64,000 bases of DNA, taken from positions 1,323,001 through 1,387,000 of the forward strand of contig BSQZ01000002.1 in NCBI GenBank assembly GCA_033239005.1, read 5' to 3'. The notes below the pieces were generated by a model. It was not told the origin of the DNA. It did not search any database and was given only the letters and a program-made list of their open reading frames with translations. This DNA comes from Lamellibrachia satsuma (lineage: Eukaryota > Annelida > Polychaeta > Sabellida > Siboglinidae). This document shows, in pieces, positions 45,566 to 64,000 of this stretch. Numbering within the stretch: position 1 is the stretch's first letter; every line of letters begins with the position of its first letter. Position numbers and translations under genes: made by a program.

Positions 45566-45802
45566 TGATAATAGTACTGGTGTGATTTGGTAACAGTACT
45601 GGTGTGATTTTGTAATAGTACTGGTGTGACTTGATAATAGTATTGGTGTGATTTGATAATAGTACTGGTGTGATTTGATAATAGTACTGGTGTGATTTCA
45701 TAAGAGTACTGGTGTGATTTGATAATAGTACTGATGTGATTTGATAATAGTACTGGTGTGATTTGATAATAGTACTGGTGTGATTTGATAATAGTACTTG
45801 TG
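45566..45802. repeat. 22-bp minisatellite, about 11 copies
   Basis: The unit is ACTGGTGTGATTTGATAATA then GT. It directly follows the LINE tail. Confidence 0.9.
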
Positions 45803-47828
45803 TGATTTGTGCAGCTGTATCTTACCATCTACATTCTCAAGGCATGTCACCTTTTCCACACAGTCCCTTACACAATACGGGCATTTTATTTCAACGGTTC
45901 CCTTACCACAGCAGTTGCATTCGACTACAGAGTCTGGGGATGCTCCAACAAATGGATATTCATTGCTGATAAAAACATCACACCTCTACACCTTGAAACT
46001 GTGATGGGTTCTCTGCATTTCTCTCTCGTTTTATGTTAACCCTTCCTGTTCATGGTCATGGTTTTGAAGCAGACCGTTTCTGGGTAGCAGATTGCTTTTA
46101 TTAAGCTCTTTGCTGGTTTATCCACACTCGTCTTACACACTGCCTTCATCTTAGATATTGTTATGCGTCCTGTGCGAAACCTAAATACTCTCTGCAATCA
46201 GATTGCTGTCTCGTCTTTTCTTCCATAAGTCTTGACTCTTCCAAAGTTACAGAAATTGAGGCAAAGACATTGTCATACTTTTGCAGCAATTTGTCTTTGT
46301 CTAACTGGAACGAATTATCATCTCGAAGTTCAGACAGTAGCCGTGGGTATTCCGGATTAAGCTGTCTATGGATGTATCCGTCTGCATAGCCTGGTATGAA
46401 GGACAGAATGACAGGACTGGTCCCGCTTTCGTGCAGCCCTTTGAATAACGTTGACCGTTCATCACCACTGGGTGGTGGTACGCCAGGCAGTGTCGTCGCT
46501 TTTGTTGGTTTATTTGGTGTCCGTGAGATGGCGCAGTCGATGTCCTTCTTCAAAGATTTAGCCGATTTGAAGTTGATGTTTTCTACAAGTTTCACTGTAC
46601 GACTGTTGCGGATTTCGACTGCAGAGTTGACGAAGAACATAACAGCTCCAACACGAGTGCACCAGCCACGCATGTACAATGAGCTGCTAAGATGTTGCCA
46701 TCCTTATCGACTACAATGCAGGGTTGTAGTGGAGTCTTGCTCAAGCTTAATGACGAACCTGAAAAGAAGAAGCAGCAGCAATATGAAATATGAAATGTAC
46801 TTTCTGGCATTCCGACATATTACACAACATAACAAGTAATTGCGTAACAATCTGATTCATTGGAAAATAAAGGATTCCTTAATGTAATTTTGTTTAATAA
46901 ATATTTTTATTTGATTAAATTTTAGTTATTTATGTTGACTTATGAAGTAAATAAATTTTAATGTACCAGTAGTTCTAACAAAGATAATCAGGTTTTAACA
47001 CACAACTGTTATCGTAATGATAACAAAACACCTTTATTATTTATTATTATTGCTTTATTGTTATAATTATTATTACAGTATATTTTAATACGTAAAAAAA
47101 TTAGGTCATGCACACAACCAGACACTTTTGGGCTTAAGACAGGGATTTAGCCGCTGACAACCGAGTCAGGAGCCGGGGGTCAGGGCCTGTCAGTAGAATC
47201 ATGCCATCCTGGCAAGCAAGCAATAAAAAATCACTGAATCATTTAAACAAATGAAAAAAATTAAATTAATGGTTTAAATAAAAATCAGGTTACATAATAA
47301 ATGGATTAAATCAACTATCAACTGGCTGTCTAACGTGCCTGGAGTATCACTGACATAACTGTCATAAATGCTTAGCTTTAGGCTTAGAGCGATCAAGTCG
47401 GATAGGAGTCGGGCACTTATCTTCGCTGTCACAGCTACATGACCATTAACTTCTCTTGAGCACAAATCCGACACCCAACCACAACAAAATGGGTTGTAGG
47501 CTTCCAGCGATGTGTAGCCTTTTAAGTCGCTCAAAGTGTGTGCAGTCTTGGTGTAAACACAATAGTTCACGATGTCAGGATACGAAATACAAGGAGGGCT
47601 GTCGGGGTCAACGTTCCAATCTGTCTTCGGCGTTTTCTACGGATCTTCCCCATTAATCAACTCTAATTTGGCCTGATACCAGTTCCTTGTAACATTATCT
47701 AGCGATTCTGCATATTTGACTTTCTTCCTCTATGTAGACACAGACGAATTCATGATTTATTGACAAGCGCGAGAGTAAATTTTCATTGAAACAATGGCGG
47801 TCGCTAATGACGCTACTGACCCGCTTGA

Positions 47829-48000
47829 TACACATCATGGCTGCCGTCGACAGGCGGGGTTATTTTGATCACGTGGCTGAGAACCAGGTATAACGGTTTC
47901 GATCAAGTGGAGAACGAATTCGTCGCCAAATTCTTTCAAGATATCGACGACGACGTTTTGCTACAACTATTTCTAGAGACAACCATGGCGATGGAAGGTG
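47829..48000 (+). CDS. Possible first coding exon, unknown
   Basis: Open frame ending NGFDQVENEFVAKFFQDIDD, then DVLLQLFLETTMAMEG, at a donor GAAG|GTGAAC (47999). In another frame MAAVDRRGYFDHVAENQ (47837) ends at CAG|GTATAA. The stretch is GC-richer than its surroundings and lies head-to-head with the broken - strand gene. No partner exon was identified. Confidence 0.25.
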
Positions 48001-48870
48001 AACTTGTACACTTTTAGTTTGTTTAGGGACATGCTTATCCAGGAGTTTTCTTAATGTTTTATGGTACTAATTAACAAGCTCGCATATTGGAGATTTAGGT
48101 CGGATCAAAAGATTCGAATTTGAAGGTCATCGTGAAGAGTATTTATGTTAATTTTATCTATTGGTCGAAATGTGATATTTTTCTAGACCGACCACAAATC
48201 AACAACGACACAATGGTGATCTGATAAACCATCAGTAGGAAGTATTACCTTGACGTTAATGCAAGTAGATCTTGTAATATACACCACGACACTAACTCCT
48301 GGCGATGTTCCTCTATCCCCAAGTATTGGCTGCCCTGTAACGACGACTGGCCTCCGCTATGCCCGTCTCCACTAACCGCCGTCTGTCAGCGGGTCGCGTC
48401 CCCAGACTTAGCTTTATCACCTCCGGAATACCAAGCTGATTCCAAGTGCGATTAGACCACCCGGGTGTACTGCGCTAGTATCCTCCATAAAAGCCTGTCA
48501 GGTTCATACTTCCGGCTTATTGATATTGCATGTGTTAATTGAAATTGTCAGGTGTGGCGCATTGATAAGAAGGCTTCAGTTACAGAAGGACCTGTAAACT
48601 GATACATTAGTATACATAGTACATATAATTATTGTAGCATATAAGCTTTAAGTTGGCGGAAACGAGACCGAGAGAAAGGTCCAGGTTACGGCGGAGAATG
48701 TTGACTTTTAACCACTCTGACAGGAGTTCTAATGTCACTTGAATTCCTAACTGGAGTATGGTGAACAAGTGAACAGTTGATCACCAAGAGGACGAGATTA
48801 AGTGGACACGAAACATAAGTTGTTTGAATAGGGAACAGTTATGAAAATATCCATAAAATAATTGTTTTGC
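48001..48870. other. Unassigned
   Basis: No supported exon or recognised repeat. Confidence 0.3.
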
Positions 48871-48879
48871 ATGTAGAAG

Positions 48880-49035
48880 AAGGTAGACGAACTAGCGGTT
48901 ACCGTTAAAAAATTAGCCTTAATAAAAAATGTAGATGTATATAAGTTTTCATTCTCACATAACACGACAAAAAATTTACCACATTATTTATTGATTGTGT
49001 AAATGCTAACACTGTCATCCAGTCGAAATAATTTA
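48880..49035 (+). mobile_element. Short CR1/L2-like LINE relic
   Basis: GAAGAAGGTAGACGAACTAG...TTTTCATTCTCACA...GATTGTGTAAATGCTAACAC corresponds to the family's GRRTRG, FSFS and DCVNAS segments. Confidence 0.55.
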
Positions 49036-49169
49036 CAGATATCTATTACACAAGGACAGTCGACACATAGGTAAACCATTGTTCGGCTGACAAGTTGTTC
49101 TTCATAATCACTTGCCGTCTTATTTGACCCATTGTCTCGTGTACAAACAAAATTCAAGATAGGTCAGAT

Positions 49170-49570
49170 GGACTCCCATTAAGACATCAAATGTCGTTAA
49201 CATGGGAGCCACCCTATTAAAGTAAAAAAATAATATATTACATAGTCACAAGATCACTACAGTACAAAGAGACTCCATTGTATTTTAATTTACATATTTA
49301 CAAGTATAACACTTAGGAATAAGACGGCATGGTTCATAATTCCTAATAAAGTAGTTTTAATGTAAGTGGAAAAATCAAATAAGCCATATAAGCTGTGAGT
49401 AAAAAAAGTTCAGGGATAATATTTGGTGTATTGTTAACAGTCTGTATTATATTATGTCTGCTTTGGATGGCAATCAATTAATATTTAAACATTTCTTGCT
49501 TTCTTAAATTGGCCGTGTGACGAATAATCGTAATAATAACATGTCTATCCGTACAATGCAAATTACATAA
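49170..49570 (-). mobile_element. LINE 3' UTR relic
   Basis: CATGGGAGCCACCCTATTAA resembles the 3' UTR of LINE B (AGAAGCCACCCTAATGAAAT at 24155). No coding part is clear. Confidence 0.4.
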
Positions 49571-50207
49571 CAATATTATTTTTGAACCCATGGCAAGTTA
49601 TCCTCTAGATCACATCGCGATGCGGCCATGTTTGTTTATTTTTTTACAAAGGACGAGTTCCTTTGCGTCTGTTGTCACTCGCGCGTATTTTGTGTCTGTC
49701 CCTACTGTATTGGAAAGCGTTTTTATCGTCCGTAATTTCCCAACTGTACGTCTATGTCAGGTTCATGTTCGGTGACCCGCATTTAATTAACCAAGTAACC
49801 AGGTGAACGCTGAACACTGAACACGCGGGTTGTGGTGCTGGATAGATCGAGGCTACAGCGAGCTTAGTATTGGAGAGACAGGAAGCAAGGTTTGGACACA
49901 TATTGTACGGCAACTATACACATTCGGTGGTGAATCTTGCCCACCGGGACAACCAACAGATCTATCCAAATCCAGGTATTTACTAACATCACGTCGTGTT
50001 GACGTATTCGATATATAAGGAAGGATCTAGTCAAGATACTATCCTAGCTGCAATACAGGTAACCTATAAAAAAACGACGGACAGGTAATTGTTTCAGGAA
50101 AGGCCTACGCGTAACGAATATATTGCCGCTGATTTTTTTATTTGTTTGAAAATGTCTCCTTTCGTGGATTTCTGGCACCCAAAAAAATAGCCCGTGATCA
50201 AAGAAAT

Positions 50208-50430
<223 letters not shown>

Positions 50431-51180
50431 CATATCATATGTGATTTGTTTTGGCGACCAAATGACATGGATCATTTCCCATATTAATTTACTCAAAATT
50501 AAATTGCTGGATACGTTTGGGTGGACTGCAGCTCCAACACCCACGTCGGGCGGTTTTTTCGGGCCACAGCAACGTGATTTGCTGTTACAGCGTAACAGAA
50601 TTGTCTCATAGAATTGCATAAGAAGGTTTGATCTCATTGACTTTACTCCAGACAGCTTACAGCTGTATCTAATAGCGTAAATACATAGCCTATTATTCGC
50701 ACTGGCTGCTTATTTCAGTGGACTGTTTGGTGTATTTATTGAGACTGGTAGTGTTCGAAAGATGAAGTCAATCACTGTACAGATGGAGAAGAGAAATCGA
50801 GAAACCCGGGAGTAGACGAAATATAGAGAAGTAAGAGTAACGGGCGGTGACAAAAGGCAGACTCGTGGAGATTAGATAAGTGGGACAAGATAACAGAGGG
50901 GTGAGAATGAAAAGACGAAAAAGTATGAAGCTTGAAAAAACAAAAACATGAACATTTGGGAAAACATAAAAAGAAGACTAAACGTGAAAGGAATGCACAT
51001 AAAAGTACTTTAGGAAGGAGTGGACGGGAAAGAGAGAGTGTGGGATAGCGAGAAAGGGGACGGAAAATTAAGTAGAGGCCGACAGAGAGAGGACTTACAT
51101 TGTGAAAAAAGGAGGGAAAGGGAGGAGACGGGAAAGGGTATGCGGCGGGGGTAAACGGGATTACATTTGGAGAAATGGGC
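50431..51180. other. Purine-rich unassigned region
   Basis: 50760-51180 is strongly purine-biased on the + strand (GAGAAG and GGAAAG runs). No exon is supported. Confidence 0.35.
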
Positions 51181-51214
51181 GAGTAAAGCATTGGATGGAA
51201 CGTCTAACAATGGA

Positions 51215-51312
51215 TGGCAGGTGGAGCAATGGATGGCATGTGGAGCAATGGATCGCATGTGGAGCAATGGATGGCATGTGGATGGTGCATTAGATGGCAC
51301 GTGGAGAAATAA
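51215..51312. repeat. 19-bp tandem repeat, about 5 copies
   Basis: The unit is GTGGAGCAATGGATGGCAT with single-base variants. Confidence 0.85.
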
Positions 51313-51819
51313 ACTGGAAAAATGCAGGGATAACACTCGGGATACCGAAGGTGTATAAGATGAAGACATAGGATGAATAAAAAGGAGAATACATCCCATT
51401 GAACTGTCTCCGAAAAAAGTGGCTGCCAAAGTAATAATGCATGGATGCATTTTGCTGCGCTACAGTGTAACGAATAGGACCCAGTAGCGTAACGACGCGC
51501 CACTGCTGGCGTTTAGGCAAATACAACACGTGTTTGCCATTTACGTCCACCCGAAATCACTCGACGTTACCAAAACACGCGCAGGTTTTATGCAGATGGA
51601 GCGTGGTATGTTCAAAGCATCGGCGTGCACTGATGGGCATTTCTCTGGCATCGTGTTCGGGTTTAAACAGGGCTACATGTGCGGGCGACCGCTTTGGACT
51701 TGGCTGGATAATTCACTCGTAAGAAAAATATGTGTCAATAAAACAAGAGAGCAGCAGGAATGTAGAAAGGCGGACAAGCAAGTGTCGTTGTTTCTTTCCA
51801 CATTATCAATATCTTCGGT

Positions 51820-52330
51820 CTCATTTAGAATACTGCATTCAAGTTTCGAGGACTTATTGTAAAATTGTATAAACCAGTTACAAAGAATACAAATGAGAGC
51901 AACTCAGCTGTTTCCAGAATTGAAAGACCTTATTGTAAAATTGTATAAACCAGTTAGAAAGAATACAAATGAGAGCAAGTGAGCTGTTTCAAGAACTGAA
52001 AGGTCTTAGTTGTGTTAAACACCAAAAAAATGTGATTTAACAACGCTTGGGACCAGAATATTGAGTGATCAATCATGGGTGTTTCATATATGGAGTGGTT
52101 GTGAAAATATTGAAAATATCGACACGGGAATTTCCCTTAATATGTTATCCTCATAAACATAATAAACATTCACCTCTGGATAACATCTCACCGGTCTACC
52201 CTTGGTGTTGTACTTAGGAAATTCGTCTATTAAAAGACATGGTTTTCAGCCTATGCACCTATAACAATTACTAAAGCATAACCATTTGCAACTACAATTA
52301 AGAATATCACGCCAGTGGTTTACTAGGGAA
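51820..52330 (+). mobile_element. CR1/L2-like LINE relic with internal 86-bp duplication
   Basis: FRILHSSFEDLL corresponds to the family's HLEYCIQAWRPY region. RIQMRATQLFPELKD is followed by a second copy, RIQMRASELFQELKG, then (with frame changes) TLGT and GCENI. The 51860-52010 segment is tandemly duplicated. Confidence 0.65.
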
Positions 52331-53500
52331 CATGTTAATTTGATGGGCCGCGCCATACTGTTAGACAACCATACGTCACTGGTGCCGTAGTCTGACAATA
52401 TTCACTCACCAAATGAAAATCTATTTGTAAACACGTAATCATATACTTGCCAATAGGATATGGCCATGCTGATTGCGTCCAAAGTCAACTTATGTAACCT
52501 ATTTTGGTCTTTGTTCACGAACCTAGTCTCTTTCTGACTTAAGCAGCGCATTTAACTGAGAGCTTTCGTTACTGACGTTTAATTAACGCAGCCTTTAATA
52601 CGTCACTGCGGGGGCCGGTTAAACGGAGACTTGACCGGAATATCTCACTTTGAGAAAACATTCTGATAAAGTAGTTGCAAATAGTTTTTATTCACTTGTT
52701 TTAGGTGCATAGCCCAAAACCGTGACGTTTGTTTCGATTTAAATGCATCAGTTCACTTCACTAAAACGGCTACCAAATTTTTTTTCCGTTCAGGCATAAA
52801 TTGTCGAAATATAAGCCAATACGACAATACTGGACTGGTCTAGCTTTTGCAGTGGCACATATAAACATTCTACGGGGTCAACGTTCAATTTCACTGAATA
52901 AACGAATAAACAATATTCCCCGAGGTACTTACTTACTTGTAAACTTGGTTGTCTAGCCTCTTGCAGCCGGTGGCTAGACACCTCAAGTTCTTCTAGAAGG
53001 TGTTCAGAGTAGCAGCTGACACGACTTCTTCAGGAAGTTTGTTCCAACGGTATCTCAGTAAATAGACAGCTCCAGGAACTTTTACAAACTGCAAGTTATA
53101 AGTAGTCATCGAGTTGTAATGAAATAGAAGTCATGCCGCGTTACATAAATGTTACATAATGAATATTAATAATGATAATAATACATACGCATCTCTTTTC
53201 ATCTCTCTCATTTTACAACCACTAGTAACCAATAAATATAGCTTATTTTCATGTTTGTTTTAATCACAACATAGATTACCTTAATAATCGTTGTGTGAAC
53301 GTATCTTACAAATAGGGTGTGTACTACGACTGGTAACAGCGGTTGTTACAACATTTACCGTCCTGTTTAGCTGTCATTCAACTTCACTGTAATTTTACAT
53401 AAAATGTGGTACTTATCTTCGGAGCTTTTACTTGAACTGCTCAATTCAAAACGACCATGGAATCGCCGTCCAGACCAGACTAACCGATTGTAGAATCCCG
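52331..53500. other. Unassigned region upstream of the kainate receptor
   Basis: No supported exon. From about 53430 the DNA becomes GC- and CpG-richer up to exon 1 of the next gene, as expected near a metazoan promoter. Confidence 0.35.
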
Positions 53501-53896
53501 CATACGTATAGATGCGGCGACCCGGAACATTCTCCTAGAAACGGGCTTATCGGTTTAACGCCAACTGAGTCCGAACCGGTGGGGTGCATTCTCGAGAGGT
53601 TGATAGTTCACGTGTGCTGCTAACGAGCCCATCGCTGCAGCTGTCAGACGAGGCCCATGTAGCCCCGCCCCGAGTAAATGTTCCCGGTTATTTGCGGCGC
53701 TCATGTCTTGCCTTCAAGCGCTGGAGTTTCAGGCTGTCATTTAATGTCGTCGCGTTTCTCTCCAGACTGTGAACGCAGCCAGGCGTGACGACGACTGCAG
53801 CGACGTGCGACCGGCGGCGTTGATAGATGGACGCTGGTGTGCGGGAACTGCGGATTGTGCAAAGGCCTCGTGAGGTGAAGACGTCGACAAGAAGTG

Positions 53897-61916
<8,020 letters not shown>

Positions 61917-62280
61917 GTAAGTTAAATTAACATTCCGCGCAATGGTCAGAATTTTACGAGAATTTCGTAGTAGTTTTCGTTTTCGTTTTCGTTTCGTAGT
62001 AGTTGTAGCCGACCGTCAAATGTGTAATATTTCTTAGCATGATAATTTATTTTACTTTTGATTTAATGGTCGTTTATTTTCAATTTACATGCACACAATT
62101 TTACACGCACAGTATTCGGTGTTGGTAAGCATTAATTTCTACGCTGGCATTTGAATTGTTTTGTTTAAGCTGTTCTAGCTAACTCAGTTTCACTGCAGCT
62201 TCTACAGACAAGTCAAACGGCACCTGCAAATACACCTTTTATAATGTAATACAGGAGTGGCTTCGATATCACAATATTGA

Positions 62281-62282
62281 CG

Positions 62283-62345
<63 letters not shown>

Positions 62346-62475
62346 GTGTGTGTGTGTGCGTGCGTGTGTGCGTGCGTGCGTGTGTGCATGTGCGTATGTA
62401 TGGATGCGTGCGTGTGTGCGTGCGTGCATGTGCGTGTGCATGCATGCGTGCGTACGTGCGTGTGTGCGTACTTGA
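62281..62475. repeat. (GT)n with GCGT variants
   Basis: An alternating GTGTGT tract becoming GCGTGC/GTATGC, with Z-DNA potential. Confidence 0.95.
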
Positions 62476-63094
62476 GTGCGTACCTACAAACGTTCGGCTT
62501 TTTTAAGGCAAAACCTTTTTGGAAATGTTCTTTTCAATAACGGTTACATACAAGTCGCATACAGACATAGTGGAGTTTCACATTAGCAATGTATGCAAGG
62601 CCCTTAGACCACTGCGTACATATATGCCTGCATCCATATTTATAGGCTATGAACACCTTCAGTGTTATTCAGGCCTGCAAACCATATGTTTCCCTGTGGT
62701 CATATTCGCAGCTGTTGGCCAGCGCATTAATTATTAAGGTTGGACATGATTCTCGCCAAATTTGATTTAGCAGGCGAGTTTAGCGCCACCGCAGTCACCA
62801 CAGACATACCACACAGCCGGCTGTCGGTCACAACTGACTACGTTGTACCTTTTGTTATTGTGTTTTCACGTTTTTTCATCAACTGTGACGTCACGCCGGC
62901 GTCGAATTAGTTTTGTCAGCAGTAATATAAAGTTCTGAAGAGATTCTCTTGTTGCAACTTTTGATGGGTCGGTCGCATTCCATTGAATATTTGTTTATGG
63001 TATGGGTGGTGTGAAAACTGTGAATGCTAACATCGCTTGATCAGATCAGACAAAATAATGGGAAGCTGGCCATAGACGAAGAACATCCAGACGA

Positions 63095-63270
63095 CAGAAT
63101 GGGAGATTTAACAAGATTTAACAAGATTAAAACATTTAACCAGATTTGCCATCCAAAACCATAGACCCAGATGTCAAGTGGACAAGGAAGCCATTGGCTT
63201 ATCGAGAGTCCGACCATTTTTCAATTATGTGTAACCCGCCCTCCTGAGATATTTGACAGTTTTGTTTTTA
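63095..63270 (-). mobile_element. CR1/L2-like LINE 3' end
   Basis: TTTAACAAGA repeats, then AGTGGACAAGGAAGCCATTG, TTATCGAGAGTCC and GTAACCCGCCCTCCTGAGAT, the reverse complement of the family's 3' end, as at 14518. Confidence 0.85.
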
Positions 63271-64000
63271 TAGATAGTGAGATGAAGTGATAAATACGAC
63301 ATTAGCGTAGCAGTAGCGTTCATTTGGGAGAAGTACTTGCCCAACCGCGGGACGAGCACGGTGGATGAAAAAGAGGCAGAATGTCATATTTCTTCACAGG
63401 CGAAACAGCCACTGATGTGACTAATCTGATAGATAGCTATGCTTAGTTTCACGCCTACCCATTGGCAATGGCAGGCCGCTGACTGTGTTGATAAGTACGC
63501 TAACTCTGAATGATATATCTGTTTGATACGCCACCATACAATAATTGATCAGATCAGCAGAATATCAGGTTCCTATTTTCGTGTTAAACTAATCAAATAT
63601 TGATAGCACAGTTACACAACGAGTTTTATTTGGGAAAACCTCCCAAATTAAGGTTCAATCTTCGTAAGAAAGAAATGCTATCGTTTTATACAAAGTAAAA
63701 ACGTTGGATTTGTCTGCTTTGTGAATGACCATTTATTTGTTAATATTTATGAAAAGACAAAAACAATAGCTTATTCGTTATGGCGCAATTATTTCAAGGC
63801 TATCCTACTGCGAATCAAACACACTGTTAGAACCCACCAAGAAAACACTTTATATCACAAAACAAAGTTCGGACCAGTTTAACACAACTCACTCCCGGAC
63901 TATCTGTTTAAATCAACATACGACAAGCGGCCCAAAGCAAGAGTGACATCACATAATTACCTAAATATAATAAAAAATATAAGCACATAATTATGATCCA

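Larger units (their letters stand above)
44784..47745 (-). pseudogene. Broken SWIM zinc finger / YqaJ / PHD-finger gene
   Basis: Three blocks lie in N-to-C order on the - strand. 47745-47370: KKVKYAESLDNVTRNWYQAK, INGEDP, a TAG stop (47637-47639), then ISYPDIVNYCVYTK and DLKGYTSLEAYNPFCCGWVS. 46780-46161: an acceptor TTCTTTTCAG, then KTPLQPCIVVDKDGNILAAH and CTCVAG, the first half of a SWIM motif. A frameshift follows, then CTRVGAVMFFVNSAVEIRNS and SAKSLKKDIDCAI up to EESRLMEEKTRQQSD, the lead-in to a YqaJ nuclease domain. 45103-44784: LPELVGKYFSR, then a PHD finger (LFCVCQSPHDENANYICCDN...KWCHFQC...KWYYTEC). The YqaJ core itself is missing; a LINE and a 22-bp satellite occupy that place. The protein family is widespread and uncharacterised in invertebrates. 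This copy is dead. Confidence 0.75.
61917..64000. other. Kainate receptor intron 7 (incomplete)
   Basis: No exon matching the following part of the receptor is visible. Contents are the GT array at 62281-62470 and a LINE end at 63095-63270. The rest is unassigned. Confidence 0.5.

Noticed and set aside
39252..47745. The THAP exon and the SWIM/YqaJ/PHD blocks as one gene
   Set aside because: They lie on opposite strands, about 5 kb or more apart, with LINEs and satellites between them.
61917..64000. Further kainate receptor exons
   Set aside because: I looked for the next conserved block (TxxALMYDAV and ligand-binding-domain motifs) and did not find it before the window ends.

Overview
The window is AT-rich, intron-rich animal nuclear DNA. 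It has GT-AG introns of 0.3-5 kb, metazoan gene families, non-LTR retrotransposons, hAT-type DNA transposons, tRNA-headed SINEs, and many micro- and minisatellites. The repeat families and the lectin and kainate-receptor genes fit a marine invertebrate, most likely a lophotrochozoan such as a mollusc. That placement is an inference, because no sequence search was possible.

Three multi-exon genes could be assembled on the + strand from exon phases and splice sites. (1) 1012-14478: a six-exon, 397-residue type I membrane protein with a signal peptide, an SUEL/galactose-binding lectin domain, a CUB-like cysteine domain, a Thr/Pro-rich mucin stalk, a transmembrane helix and a short acidic tail. 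(2) 23337-27688: a four-exon, 188-residue single-pass membrane protein of unknown family, whose last introns have the same phases as gene 1. (3) 53897-61916, continuing beyond the window: the first seven exons (317 codons) of a kainate-type ionotropic glutamate receptor, covering the signal peptide and most of the amino-terminal domain.

The space between and inside these genes is mobile and satellite DNA. Gene 1 introns hold two hAT-type insertions with target-site duplications (2761-3174 and 10075-11344) and a 38-bp minisatellite split by a LINE-bearing insertion (6480-9512). A LINE lies about 40 bp past its stop codon. Between genes 1 and 2 are a TIR element inserted into one copy of a tandem duplication (17284-18136), a broken hAT transposase (about 20860-21910) and a tRNA-SINE. 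From 30 to 49 kb there are long minisatellites, a LINE 5' part with SGNH-esterase and endonuclease segments, a LINE whose reading frame contains a 30-bp minisatellite (42.2-43.5 kb), an isolated THAP exon, and a broken SWIM/YqaJ/PHD gene on the - strand (44.8-47.7 kb). The kainate-receptor introns carry a LINE split by a SINE, a 57-bp minisatellite, a perfect CGAC array next to a splice donor, and long AT arrays.

I found no operon, CRISPR array or bacterial or phage gene cluster. The most novel items are the lectin-mucin receptor, the orphan small membrane protein, the minisatellite grown inside a LINE reading frame, and the broken SWIM/YqaJ/PHD gene.
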